64,000 nucleotides of DNA from Isoetes taiwanensis (GCA_021234155.1 JAJEKV010000036.1:2910996-2974995), one strand, 5' to 3'. Shown: positions 1-11,253, numbered from the stretch's first letter. Numbers and translations are program-made. Notes: generated by a model not told the origin, from the letters alone.

Positions 1-1652
1 GAGTGAAATATGTAGCGGGCGTATAGACTTAGCGAAGGGCCGGAATATCGAAAATCGATCATAGACTTAGAAAACATATTGAAGAAGAGAAGGAATAAAG
101 GACCCCGATGCAAGATATTTAGCTTTTAACTGGATAGGAAGGTTATTTCCTAACAGAAGGATAGGATAGTCTTTGCTAACATGCAAAGATATACCCGCAG
201 CCTTGAAAGGCAAAGATATAGCAAAAGAGCCGAAAAACTCTTTAAAGATTTGGTGTATGGCTTAGGGAAGAAGACGTCCATGTCTTAGGACAACATGGTG
301 AATTGAGTTCACCAAGGACCTTTTTTATAAATAGATAGATAGGTAGATAGCATTTATACGCCATGCCATATTGGCAAAGCGCCCATGAGGACATATGACG
401 ACCCCTAGAGAGACTTGAACACAAGATCTCTCAATAGAGGAGGCCTACCTTGAGAGGTCTTTGGGTGGTAACCGCCCTTTGGGATATTCATATAATCCTT
501 TGGAATATGTAAGTTCATTTGCGTAACCCAAAGACGCTTTAGGTATTAAAATAATGGTTGGAAACATTTTGCTCGGACCTTATCTAGGTACCCTAGAAGG
601 GGGTGAGTAATCAACAATGGTTGGGTGGCATTGGAATGTACGGGAGAACAACTCCGAAAGAGGGTAGACTGCTGTCACTTTGATAGGCGTGTGGCACAGA
701 TAATTAATCACATCCATATAGACGGTGAAGTTTGGCACAAAGTGTTGACATTATTTTGGGGTTCTAAACAAGCACTCACCACGACACAGAGTTGGTACCG
801 TGGTCTGGGAAAATGGTCCATAAAAAGAACCCGACCATTGAGAAGAAGTAGTGAGGGGCGGTAGGATTAAAGCTACCCATGGTCTAGAGGGGTGCTGCAT
901 GGCAGTCCCTAGTTGGTTGGGCGAAAAGAAATCCTTTGTCTGGGAATTGAGATGAGGCAAGGTTTAGACACTAGAGAGAGACAACGTTAATTATAGTTAT
1001 GTCTATAAAACATTACTTATATAACGTCGAACAAGGTCTAATATAAAGCATATGAATATAGTATGGATTGAATCATGGCAAGGCCCGAAGAAATTGTGTT
1101 ATCAAGGCATCTACCAAAGGAAAAAAAATAATTAAAGTTATAGGTCGCGAAACGCTGATAACTGGACATTATTATCGTCGCCTAAAGAATATCCAAGGAT
1201 ATAATACACGCTGCTATTCTAGAAAGTTGCCCCGCTGCTTGTTAATTAAATTCGAATTAGTCCCACCAAGTGAGTTGATGTTGTCATAACAAGTTGGCCG
1301 CATTTTGCTAGATTACGCCGCGGTCATTTGGTCGGTTTATTCCTAGGGGATACTAGCTTTACATATGGTTAACAGTTATCCGGTTGACTATGGCAGAGAG
1401 AGGTCGACTCCCATGGCTATGGCAAGACTGCTTATTCCGGCGGCTATGGCGAAAGAGCTTGCTCCGGCGGAGTTGTTGCCTCCACAACGTGGGTTTACCA
1501 AAGGCATGCCTCTAATTTAGATATGGAATAGATGCATTATAAAGGTGTTGGCTTGGATATAGAAGGTCAGGGGTTCAATCCCATGATGTACCTTTTTCTT
1601 AAACGAACTGCTAACTGGATAAAACAGAACATTACATATGTATAACAAAAAA
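1..1652. other. Decayed intergenic sequence, no gene recognised
   Basis: No open frame here resembles a protein family and none shows consistent coding character. The stretch lies on the internal side of the minus-strand LTR at 2201-3867, so it could be eroded leader or gag of that element, but I cannot align any of it to gag. Around 1540-1590 a tRNA-like box B (GGTCAGGGGTTCAATCC) suggests a SINE head relic. Confidence 0.4.
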
Positions 1653-1654
1653 AT

Positions 1655-1777
1655 AGAACATAGAGATGTTACATAAAGAGGGTTGGCAAGATGGAAAGAG
1701 TGTTGGGTTGGAAGTAGGAGGTCACGGGTTCAAAATGCGGGTGGAAAAGGAAAAACTTAAAAAAAAAAAAAAAAAAG
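1655..1777 (+). mobile_element. SINE relic with poly-A tail
   Basis: The sequence has a pol III box B-like segment (GGTCACGGGTTCAAA, about 1718-1732), the same core found in the SINE at 38.2-38.6 kb, and ends in an A-run at about 1759-1776. A weak box A-like segment (TGGCAAGATGG) lies upstream. Length and layout fit a short tRNA-derived SINE or a truncated one. I did not find convincing target-site duplications, so the left boundary is approximate. Confidence 0.4.
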
Positions 1778-2187
1778 GACGCGTATTTTTATACGGCAGA
1801 CCATATTGGGCGCTGTTAGCGCGTTATACGCTAATAACTTTTCGAAACAAACACCCTATCTGACAGCAGCGCCCCTTTGGACTTTTCGCCTTGGTGTTGC
1901 CATTTCGACCTCAGAAAACGTGCCCCCTAGGGTATTTGGGAGGTGCCCGATCCATTGGATTTTTTTTCGCCTTCATCTGAGCTACCTACAAAAAGTTATT
2001 GCCCATCTAAACTTGATTCCTCCAGTCACAACTTTTCCCTCCAAAATCGCCCTAAACTTCCTAAAACTCACAATTTATTACATCCACCTAGCACAAAACT
2101 AAATCACCGAAAAGTTAGGCAGTCCAACTAGCTTAAACTCCCACTCAACTACCGAACTAACGGGTTAAAGATTTGGTCAGTGCTATG

Positions 2188-2199
2188 GCTCTGATACCA
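2188..2199 (-). promoter_or_regulatory. Primer-binding site for initiator tRNA-Met
   Basis: On the minus strand the sequence reads TGGTATCAGAGC, the usual plant LTR-retrotransposon primer site complementary to the 3' end of initiator tRNA-Met. It starts one base inside LTR-1, so LTR-1 is a 5' LTR and the internal region runs toward coordinate 1. Confidence 0.8.
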
Positions 2200-2200
2200 C

Positions 2201-3867
2201 TGTGACGTTCCCTGAACATATACGGCTCTCCGGACGTATACATATGGGGACTTCCCCCTCCCATGGCAACCAACTCGCCATGAGCAGGGCCCTCCGTCTA
2301 ACTCGGGCCATCTATGGAAAGATGCTCGAGTGAAGGACACAGAGGTGTCATTCGTCCCACGCCTTCAATGGGACTCCTAAGTTGCGGAAGCGTGAATACA
2401 TGTTAGCACACAGCATAAATCATATATAAATAGCCACCACCAAGGGTGGCACGTCCATCCAAGTACTAACGGCAAAGAATATGCATCTAATCCTAAGGAA
2501 AACACCCCAAACCCCAGGTTCTACCCCGGTTCAGACTCCTGTGAGGATGGACTGACGGCTCGGTCTCAAGAGATCAACAGACAGAGGTATAACTCCGGCG
2601 CTATCGGGCGAGAACAGCTGGCTAGGGTTGTCCACTCCATCCGCCCCTCCCGGCACACTTTGCGTGATGAGTCGAATCATGCTATGGCATCACTATAGCC
2701 TTCCGGAGACGCAGACTCAAGGTATCACCCTTCGAGCCTACCTGTGGTTCATGAAGCCCCCGGTCCGATGAGGCAGGTCGCGGAAGTGTCCCCTTCCGTG
2801 ATCGCAGCAATGTTCCATGGGTGAGTTAGAGAATACGCGCCGCATCACGACCCCCCGATCCGCATCTCGCATTTACTCACCCTAAATCTACTCAAAGCAC
2901 GTGAATGCCCCATACGGTCACACCTCCGCACCCGTGGAGTGTCAGATTCCATACCCGCCCTCTACGCGGACCGCCATCAGGCCTAGCCCACTGTAGGAGT
3001 CCCAGGAGGCTTGTATGTTCGTGCAAGACCCCCACTTCACCACTGCGTCCCTTCTCTGGTGCTAAGCAATCCCATAGCATCCATGAGTCGGTGGTCTCTT
3101 GTGCACAGGCCGCATCTATTGGGAATAATACAGGGTTCTATCTAGGAGCATACTACCAACATGGCTCAGAGGTCTCTACCCCCCTGTAATCCCCCATCTC
3201 CAGAAGTCTAGTCAAACAAAGAACTACAAATCCATCCATTCCAAGTAAATACAGAACTAGAGTAGATCCAGAGATAATAATACTCACCATATCAATCAAG
3301 GGTTAGCCTAATAGGTAAACCACAGAGAAAACAGAGAGAGAACACACCACAGAGAGGCGCTACGCTATAGATCAACAAAGAAGCCTAACAGAGGCGCTAA
3401 TCTACTAGAATCACAACTAAGATAACTATGTACTAACCGGAACCATAGCTAGCTCCACCATCCCTCTGGGTCGCCATCCTTCCGGGCCGAACAGGTCTAA
3501 TAGCCTCCTCGTGGTTGGGCAAGATCTCCTCCTCCATTCCAATTGCCCCAATTCAATTGGGGCAAATTGGTGTAACCCCAATTTGGTGTCCCAAATTGGA
3601 AACTCTGCCTTGCCCAATCGATTTGGGCCAGGTGGCGACTTTAGGTTGGTTAATATTAGCTAATTTGGTATTTTAGCCCTTTTTAATATTAGGTTTAGCA
3701 CTAAATTCGAATTAGGGTTTTGGGTTAGGTTTCCACCTTTATAATTTAATTATTAACATAGCTAACCTTAGCTTATGAATAATTAATATGCCATTAATTA
3801 TTTATAGTGACGCGTCTGACTCATGTATTTATACTTAAATAGGCGTATAAATATGTGGAACGTCACA
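2201..3867 (-). repeat. LTR-1, complete 5' LTR of a chromovirus-family element
   Basis: The 1.67 kb segment has perfect 11-bp inverted ends: TGTGACGTTCC at 2201 and GGAACGTCACA ending at 3867, with the canonical TG..CA. The tRNA-Met primer site abuts the 2201 end. Its centre (about 2500-3200) shares blocks such as GTCCACTCCATCC..CCTCCCG..CACACTTTGCG with LTR-4 at 60.3-60.9 kb and, inverted, with LTR-3 at 46.8-47.5 kb. Inverted repeats around CAATTGGGGCAAATTGG (3545-3600) lie in the presumed U3. No gag frame is recognisable downstream, so the element is eroded or truncated. Open frames inside the LTR are not treated as genes. Confidence 0.8.
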
Positions 3868-4440
3868 GATGAAGATGCATTGCGAAGCTCGAGCCATGAA
3901 TACGCACTCCGGGCTAAAGGGCAATCAGATCCTTGTGATCCTTTTCACCGAGCCCATCCAAACTTCCACCGTGATCCCGTCTTATTGAATTTCCTTGCAA
4001 GGGTCGCAAGGGTTACTCGCCATCGTGAATAATTTGGTTAATGGTAATACTGATCCATATTTGCGGGCTATGTATAACCACTTGTATGGATTCAACTGCA
4101 AAGTTTTATTAGATGTTAATCAGCTCCAACAGCAAACTACTTGATGTCTCAACAATGCCGCAAGCTCAATGAATTGAAGGTAGAAAATAAAAAATCGTTG
4201 ACGGAGATGAAGTCGTTGCCGCAAGGAATGAAGAGGGTTGCGCAAGAAAATGATTCCCTCCACAAGCGAGTCAAAAGAATGAAAACAACTCCACTGAGGT
4301 TCAGGGAAAGGACAAGAAACTTGAAACCCATAACAGTTTTGATACTTCTGAATGTTACTGTGGTACACTTTTGTTGGGGTCGATTAAAGGTGTAGAAATA
4401 AATATTAACCATAACTTTACATCTACATTAGCTTTTCAGC
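3868..4440 (+). pseudogene. Possible coiled-coil coding relic, unrecognised
   Basis: Between about 4090 and 4395 one plus-strand frame reads as a charged, heptad-like protein (KLNELKVENKKSLTEMKSL, then ENDSLHKRVKRMK). This looks like a coiled coil, but there is no upstream start, the stop comes soon after, and I see no domain. It may be a scrap of one of the transposon-borne genes elsewhere in the window. The 3868-4090 part shows nothing. Confidence 0.2.
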
Positions 4441-4456
4441 TTGTGCCCGACGAAAA

Positions 4457-4485
4457 GCCCAGCAACGCTGGGCACTTTTTCTAGT
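4457..4485 (+). mobile_element. Helitron-like 3' terminus
   Basis: A perfect 7-bp stem with a 3-nt loop (GCCCAGC AAC GCTGGGC, 4457-4473) is followed after 7 nt by CTAG (4481-4484) and then T. A short GC-rich hairpin just before CTRR, with insertion before T, is the standard 3' end of Helitrons. The same motif and spacing recur at 7176-7204 and, degenerate, at 7083-7111. The 5' TC end was not identified. Confidence 0.6.
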
Positions 4486-4934
4486 ATCCCACATAGTGTC
4501 TATTTATTTAGCCACCAGTCGCCACATCCACCTGCACCTTTTTCGTTCACTATTAAAAAATGTTGTACATCGTGTCCATTTATGGTCCCTTTGATATGGT
4601 GTCGCCACCACCGCCGAGATCCACCGCAGACTTTTGTAGGGGGAACCTCTTTTATCCGGGCGGTTTTCGGGTGGAAATCATAGGGGCCGCCGCCGAAGCG
4701 AGCGTGGAAACCGCTTACTCTGCGTGCAAAAATAACACTTCCTTATTTTATAGCTGCCATACAAGAAGAGGTTCAATTGAAGGGAGGAAGTTGATGAGTT
4801 TGCTTTCAGTAATTCAGAGCAATGAACATTGATATTTAGGCAATGACAACTCTTTTTGTTTTTATTAAATTTTGAGTAGTGTTTTGTGAATTCAAAAGTA
4901 GTCTCTCGTTAGTTATTGTCAAATTGACTATGAA
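4486..4934. other. AT-rich non-coding interval
   Basis: No supported gene. Near 4705-4755 a segment (CCGCTTACTCTGCGTGCAAAAATAACACTTCC, split over 4712-4743) resembles the hairpin repeat of 4935-5640 in degenerate form. Confidence 0.4.
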
Positions 4935-5640
4935 AGAGTGGGCACAGTGGTTACAGTGCGAAATGCATGTATCCATTTGGATGTGGACATGGCAAATTCA
5001 AGATCAGAGCCACGGCCTATATAAAAAAAAAATTTTTATTACAAGAAGTTACAAATAAATGCATGTATCCGCTGGGCCGTGGACATGGCAAATTCAAGAC
5101 CAGAAGCTACCTCTAAAAAAAAAAAAATTTATCGGAAAAAAAAGGCACAGTGAAAAAAAAAAAAAAACATAGTAGTTACAGTGCGAAATGCATGTATCCG
5201 TTGGGCTGTGGACATGGCAAATTCGCACTGTAGCTACGCCCTAAAAAAAATATGAAAAAAAAGGGCACAGTGGGTACAATGCGTCCATTGTGCTGTGGAC
5301 ATGGCAAATTCGCACCGTAGCCACGCCCTAAAAAGAAAGAATAAAAGTGTTGCATAATAGCCACAATACAAAATGCATGTATCCATTGGTTATGGATATG
5401 GCAAATGCGTACTGTAACCACTCAGACCTCAATCCTAGTGGGTTTTCCATGCTGGCATCGAGGTTGGGCCCTTAAGTGATCCCATCAAACCTCTAATGAA
5501 TTTCGCACCGTAGCTACCGTGCGAAAACAACACTTCCATATTTTATGTTATACATAATTTCGCACCGTGCCTACGGTGCGAAAATACCTCCTTATTTTAT
5601 GATATTCATATTTTCGCATCGTAGCTACTTTACTTATTTA
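4935..5640. repeat. Cluster of hairpin repeat units
   Basis: About five imperfect copies of a roughly 70-110 bp unit occur at about 4950, 5060, 5175, 5270 and 5365. Each runs from TTACAGTGCGAAATGCATG through TGGACATGGCAAATTC to CGCACYGTAGCYACG. The unit ends are inverted copies of each other (GTAGTTACAGTGCGAA versus TTCGCACTGTAGCTAC), so each copy can form a hairpin. From 5500 to 5635 the arms appear alone, as near-perfect palindromes such as TTCGCACCGTGCCTACGGTGCGAA at 5561-5584. Units are separated by A-runs. This looks like serial insertion or amplification of a small foldback or MITE. Confidence 0.7.
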
Positions 5641-5849
5641 TGTTACATTAAAAGCATACCTTTCCAATTAATTTACAATAGATCTCTAATTAACCGTCAC
5701 TTATATTTATATCTTATATTATACCGTAATTCTTGGATTGGATCAAGCCCTAATTTGAATGGCTGAGATCATCTAGGTGCATCCAAAGGCCGAAATTTCT
5801 TGCACAACTTCCTACCACCGTGATTGGTCATGTTTTGATCTCTTATAGG

Positions 5850-7075
5850 AAAAGGGTAAAAGAAAAGGGAGGAAAGAGAGAACGTGAGGGGGCAAAGGGG
5901 CACGGGGAAAAGTGAAAAGGAGAAAGGGAAAAGGGTGGGGATAAGAGAAGAGAAAAATGCATGGGAAAAGGGATAGAGAAAATCAAAAGGGGGGGAAGGA
6001 ACCCGAGAAAGGGCACGAGGAAAATGGAAAGAGGTAAAGGAAAAAAGAAAGGGGAAATGGCATAGGAAAAAGGGAAAAAGTGGGGAAAAGGGTGAATGGG
6101 AAAAGGAATTAAACGAGCATGGGAAAAGGAAAGGAAAAAGGAGAAAAGGGAAAGTATGAGGAAAGAAGAAAAGGGAAGGGAAAATGGCATGGGAAAGGAA
6201 AAGAGAGAGAGAGAAAGGGAAGGGCAAAGGGGCACTAAGAAAAGAAAAAGAGTGAAAGGTTGGGAAAATGAGGAAAAAAGGGCATGGAAAAGGAGGAATA
6301 AGAAAAGGATGGGAAAAAGGGAAGGAAAAAGAGTATGAAAAAAGGGAAAGTGAAAGGAAAACAAAAAGGGAGGGGCAAAGAAGGAAATAGAACTTGGAAA
6401 AAGGGCATTAGAAAAAGGGAAGTGGGAATTGAGAAAAGGGAAGGGGATAAGGGCAGGAGAAAAAAAGGGAAGACGAAAAGGCTGAAAAAAGGGAAAAAGG
6501 AAGCAACAAAAAGACATGGAGGGGGTGGAAAAAGGAGGAAAAGGGGCAGTTAAAAAAGGTAGAGAAAAAGGAATGGAAAGAGGCATATGGAAAGAGAAAA
6601 CAAAAAATAAGGGGAAAAGAAAAGGGAAAAGGGCACGGGAAAAAGCGAAAGGGTGGCGAAAGAATGAAAAGGGAAGGGAAAGGAAAAGGAAAAGGAAGGC
6701 GAAAGGGGGGGGGGGGAGGGAAGGGAAAATGGGCAAGAGGAAAAGAGGAGAGGGAAATGGAAAAAAAAGGAAGTGGAAAAAGGTAAGGGATAAAGCGGAA
6801 GAGGATGGGGAAAGGAAGAAAAGGGATACATGAAAAGGTGGGGAAAAGGACACGAGAAAAGGGAAAGTGAAAAGGTAAAGGAAAAGGATAAATGGGAAGG
6901 ACAGGGAAAGGATAAAAAGAGAAGGAAAAGTCTCACAAGAAGGAAGACGTGTATGGAAAAGAGAAAAAGGGCAAAAGGAAAAAGGAAAGTGTATAAGGAA
7001 ATGAGAAAAAAGGGGAAATGCTGGATAGAAACAAAAGGCAAAGGGAAGAGGAAGTGTGTCAAATGCACAAAAACC
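5850..7075 (+). repeat. 1.2 kb polypurine tract
   Basis: The plus strand is almost wholly A and G for about 1.2 kb, built from variations of GGGAAAAGGG, with periodic GGGCATGGGAAAAG and GGGCACGGG interruptions suggesting a decayed minisatellite. The long open frames on both strands (Lys/Arg/Glu-rich one way, Phe/Pro/Ser/Leu-rich the other) follow from the composition and are not genes. Such tracts can form triplex DNA in vitro. Confidence 0.9.
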
Positions 7076-7082
7076 TCTTAAA

Positions 7083-7111
7083 GCTCAGCAATGCTGGGCT
7101 TAGTTTCTATT
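7083..7111 (+). mobile_element. Degenerate Helitron-like 3' terminus
   Basis: The hairpin GCTCAGC AAT GCTGGGC (7083-7099, with one G-T pair) is followed by 7 nt and then CTAT. Hairpin and spacing match the copies at 4457 and 7176, but CTAG has become CTAT. It lies just past the polypurine tract and 90 bp before the next copy. Confidence 0.4.
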
Positions 7112-7175
7112 ATATTAGATTTTGAAAAAGAATCTGAGCTGAATAGGTTTTCGTCCACGCAGATTCCCAACTTAT

Positions 7176-7204
7176 GCCCAGCAACGCTGGGCACCATTAC
7201 TAGT
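7176..7204 (+). mobile_element. Helitron-like 3' terminus
   Basis: The hairpin GCCCAGC AAC GCTGGGC (7176-7192) is identical to that at 4457, followed after 7 nt by CTAG (7200-7203) and T. The polypurine tract and hairpin cluster may lie inside the non-autonomous element ending here, but its 5' end is not defined. Confidence 0.6.
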
Positions 7205-7316
7205 TACATAGATTCATATACAGATATGACTTTTGGTGGCATGCATGACCCCAATTTATAGCATTCTTCTGCGTGCTTTCCCACCTTCTGGCCCTCTATC
7301 ATAAAATGGAAGAAAT

Positions 7317-8380
7317 TTAAGTCTGTCTCAAACTCGAATTGCCGCCAAACATCGAATAGAGACCACTCACTCGCCTCCGCCTCGGACTTTTTTGAACAAA
7401 TTGATTATCCTTATGAATGTTCAAGTCTATGACAACGGAATGAGTGCCATTATTGGCATCTTGTTCTACAGGAATCCAGACGTACTTTCTTCCTTCATGG
7501 ACATTTCGCCATCTCCTATACTTAAAAGTGACATACAGCATTTGCTTCCGAACAATATCTGAACCGAACTGTGTCTTGACTTGTCCTGCATTCAGTAGAT
7601 TCAGCTCCATAGTGAAGTCGAGCACTCCAACCTTCAAGAAATAGACTCTCTAATAAACTATCCACCGACTGTTGAACTGTAAACATCTTCAAGGTCTTCT
7701 TAACATTGTCGGCGCTCTTGAATAAGACAATGAACAGATCAATTCCTAAATTTATCTTCACATGCCTGCAGACTCCTCCCTTCTCCTTCAATGCCGTGAA
7801 CATTTCCTGCGACAACTTACTCCGTGCTAATAAGATAGAAGTGGCATCCAGAGGCCTGCAGTATAGATCGGACAGGCTGGGCAATGGAAGCTCAATTAGC
7901 TTGGATCTCCGTGGAGAGTATTTATACCTCCAGAACCATATACCCCTTTCCCTGAGCTGCACTGGTGTGCTACTTTCGAACAACAAGGAGCCCATATCTT
8001 GGTGAAAGCAATGGAATACACTACTTATCGAGTGTGAAGAGACTGTGTTCTCCACATCAGATATACACAAACCTGAGAGAATAGGAATGAACTGGATAAG
8101 TAACTGAACTAATTTAGATATGGATTGCATAGAAGTACATACTCACAATTTGCTTCTAACCGTGGGAAAGTTCGTCGCTTGCTTATTTTTCCTTTTGCCA
8201 TATCTGTTGGAGTGTATACATGCCTTACTTGTACAAATATCTCTTTGCCTGATCGAAAACCAACCACCAAAGCCTTCCAATGTGCAGAAACATCATTTCT
8301 CCTGCATCTTTTGACTCGCCATTCAAGGCTTGACAATACAATTGATTTAATATTATGCCTGTATTGTTTGAGTTTGATTC
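7317..8380 (-). pseudogene. Two-exon gene with BAH-like domain, one frameshift
   Basis: Exon 1 ends at 8147 with donor GTGAGTATG. Exon 2 starts at 8072 after TTCTCTCAG, giving a 74-bp intron that joins in phase. The spliced N-terminal part reads HWKALVV..FVQVRHVYTPTD..CLCISDVENTVSSHSISSVFHCF. This matches the BAH (bromo-adjacent homology) pattern: V.VR..Y.P.D, then L..SD...TV...SI...C.V, then a Y/W-rich WFWRYKYSP. BAH domains bind nucleosomes or modified histone tails. About 200 further residues to the stop at 7317 contain no domain I recognise. One extra base near 7638 (FLEGW frame versus FLKVG frame) breaks the C-terminal part. The start is uncertain: the frame is open above 8380 but looks less protein-like, so upstream exons are likely. 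The BAH call is by pattern only. Confidence 0.5.
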
Positions 8381-8424
8381 TCAAAAGCCTTTCAAGCGGG
8401 TGCTTTTTTTTGCCACATGTCAAG

Positions 8425-8690
8425 GTTTCATTCATTAACAAGATGTCCACGTGTAAAGAATGTGTGCCATGTGTTAAGATTTGATTGCTTAGAAAGATGT
8501 CCACGTGTAAATTAAACGTGTTATTTTTGTAAACTTAAAAAAAGTCCATAAATATTTTATGTTGCTATCTTGCAAAAACAACACTTTGAAACAACTAATT
8601 TAAGAAATAATGTGTCCATGGATATTTTATGTTGATTTTCTTGCAAAAACAACACTTGGAAACAACTAATTTAATAACGTGTCTTTAATA
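8425..8690. repeat. Short tandem duplications
   Basis: Two tandem copies of a roughly 70-bp unit (GTCCATRRATATTTTATGTT..CTTGCAAAAACAACACTT..GAAACAACTAATTTAA) start near 8546 and 8611. Just upstream, an AAGATGTCCACGTGTAAA unit is repeated near 8439 and 8492. The AACAACACTT core also appears near 9142, so this is a dispersed non-coding repeat. Confidence 0.6.
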
Positions 8691-10329
8691 GCTACATATA
8701 ATATTGAGGAACACAATGTTTGAAAATAGCAATTATTTTTAAATGCTACATGTGGATTTTTTTTCAAAACTACGTATCTTTCTCTAAGAAAACAATGACA
8801 ACTTTTAAAAACTACAAGTAGAGGAAAAAAACAAAACGCATAGAAAAAGAGAAAAAGATTTGTCTTTTTTACTTCTTCATGTATAGTAATACGTAAATCT
8901 ACGCGTGTACTTTCAAAAAACAACAATGACAAAAAAAAAAAAACCCACGTAGAAAAAAACTAATAAAAACAATAGTGAAAAAAAAAGACACGTTGACAAA
9001 AAAGACACGAGACGCGTGGATTTTTCTGCCAAAAGACCACCGTGAGAAATTCCTGCCAAAAAACCATTGTCTCTTTGTGCAAGTCTGGATAAATTGGCCA
9101 CGTGGACTTTTGGGGCCATTTTGGTGTTGTTTTTGGCATAAAACAACACTTAAAAACAACTGTGGACCAAAGCTTGGGGTCAATGTGTGTAGGGTTGTCA
9201 TTAATACTGGTGGATGCAAGTACTACCACAAAAGTGGTTGTCCATGCTATTAATATGGCATGTTCAGCGAATACGGTAGCTGAGGTATGGGGGCATCTTT
9301 CGGGTGCAACTTAGAAGAAAGGCGCGATGGCGATCCCAGTTGGTCGGTGCATGAAGCACATGTAAGCGTGCACACGGAAGAAGCGCCTATCCTTCTGAGC
9401 ACGTGAAATCGGGCAAGGGTGTTTGATGGACGTTCTGGATGATCGCCAAGGCGATCCTCCTGAGCATAAAAATGACTGGCCAGCTACTAATTATGCTTAG
9501 AGCCAAGCTAATAAAAAGACCAAAAACATACCTTTCCGTGTGCTTTTTCCTGACGCCATCGGTTCCTGGACAGTGCGCAGCGCTTTCGAACTTTTTAGCG
9601 GGTTGACACTAGCATAGTCGGTCGGGCGCTTGCAGTGTTAGGTACGCGCTCACACTCTCATGTTCACTAGGTTTTATAGGTGTGCAAATGCGTATCATGT
9701 AGGCGTACGTATGATGAGGTAACCGTCCTCGGATATGCGCCAGAAAATTTCTGACGAAAAAACACACTCTGGTTCTTGCAGTCGGAAGGCATGTGACGGT
9801 TTCCGGCCTTAGTACGCGGTATGCCTAAAATTCAAATTGAAAATGATGATCCACTTTCCAATGCTAATCATGACATTTTCAAAAAACTCAAATGAGCAAC
9901 CCAAAAAAAACCGCGCAGTACAAGGTAATCTTGTACCAAAAAATCTCATGTCAGCAATTCAAATTTCCCGCAAATTTGAGAGTGGCATCCGACCAATTAT
10001 TGAACGACTAGGCGCTCCAAATACAGTCCACTCTGCCGTTTTACAGGCCATCTGCTTAGGCGATTGAAGGGTCTTCTCACGCTCTTGGACATCTAACTAA
10101 GGTGCCCACGCATACTACCACAGGGAATCAGACATTCTTCACGACTCATCACGAAGACCTCCGTAAGGTGAGTTCCTCCTCTTCAGGCTTCAGGACCTTC
10201 CTCCTAACGCTGTTCACCGCCGCATGCTAATCTGCGATTACTAGCGATTCCAACTTCATGTTTTTGAGCAGAGAACAATTCAGACTCTTTCCGACAATCT
10301 TTTCGGATTCGCTCCGCCTTGCAACTGAC
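8691..10329. other. Non-coding interval, nothing recognised
   Basis: AT-rich to about 9150, with A/T homopolymers and further AACAACACTT-type repeat pieces. From 9230 to 10,330 composition is mixed, with no frame resembling a known protein. A palindrome GATCGCCAAGGCGATC sits near 9440-9455. I see no boundaries of a mobile element. Confidence 0.4.
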
Positions 10330-10990
10330 GGCAGGCATACAGAGTTGATGAGAGGTTGCCACACTTAGCCATGGTTGAAAGTGAAACAATTGGTTGGTAC
10401 AGGAATATCTTGGACTGGTTAACGAAGTGGGATATGGAGTTAGATGATTGTCCCAAGAAAGAAAAAGAAATTAGAGGATGGGTGAAAGAAGGGATAACAA
10501 AGGCAATGTGGAAAAACCTAGAGACGAAAATGGCAGATTACCAAAGACACATGAACACTTTGCTTGCTGGGGTAGGTTACCTAAAAATAGATGTGTCGAG
10601 GAGGAAAAGAGTAGAAATATCATGCATGCAACTGAGCCCACATCATCTAAGCATAGAAGAGGGGAGATGGAAAAAAATCCCGAGAGAAAGACAAACATGT
10701 AGGGCATGTGGAGATAGATGACGAGAGGCACACACTTTTATTGTGTCCGGCATATGCAATACTAAGCGACAGATATGGAATACATGGATCTCTAGAAGAC
10801 TTGTTCAATTTGCATCCATCAATCGTGGGAAACTTTATTATTGAGGTTTTGAAGGTCAGGACATCGTGTATCTCTAGCAGATATCCTCTTGCGAAGCGAT
10901 GATTATGAGAGAGGTGTAGAAGATATGACCGATGATACTTCTGATAATAGAAGTTCATCAAATGATTGGATTGATGTTTAAACTGTATTA
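10330..10990 (+). pseudogene. 3' end of a non-L1 LINE (RT C-terminal zinc motif)
   Basis: One frame (to about 10,721) carries the C-terminal region of a LINE ORF2 and ends near TCRACGD. The neighbouring frame continues with DERHTLLLCPAYAILSDRYG. Together these give C..C...(E)DERH.L..CP.Y, the zinc motif closing ORF2 in this lineage. The minus-strand LINE at 16.5 kb has EDESHTLQSCPAYDQIR at the same place. A one-base shift near 10,715 separates the halves. The reverse transcriptase itself is absent, so this is a 5'-truncated copy. The final 80 bp before 10,990 are the probable 3' UTR. Confidence 0.6.
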
Positions 10991-11253
10991 TTTCTTTATC
11001 ATCTGATAGACCTGCTGGTCTCAGAAGCCATAATAAAAAAACCATCATTCAATTAAATTGGGATTATGTCTTGATTTTGGGACAAATTTCATATTGCAAT
11101 TTTTTTAGTAACTTGATTAAAGTCACTATACGTTAACATATAATCACACACCTTAAGAAAAATTCACACCTTAACTTCAAATTACAAAATCATATATCAT
11201 GTCAAGTAGTACACAACTTTTATTAACTGTGATTGATACATAGTAACTGTTTT
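10991..11253. other. AT-rich spacer
   Basis: No gene or repeat recognised. The interval separates the LINE 3' end from the minus-strand DUF7869-like relic and contains T-runs near 11,100. Confidence 0.35.

Noticed and set aside
1543-1600. Possible tRNA gene around GGTCAGGGGTTCAATCC
   Set aside because: Only the box B region is recognisable; no cloverleaf.
5769-7081. Long open frames, up to 336 codons, on both strands
   Set aside because: They lie in the polypurine tract; the products are low-complexity Lys/Arg/Glu or Phe/Pro/Ser/Leu strings that follow from composition.
9436-9456. Palindrome GATCGCCAAGGCGATC as a Helitron hairpin
   Set aside because: No CTRR at the expected distance and no related copies seen.
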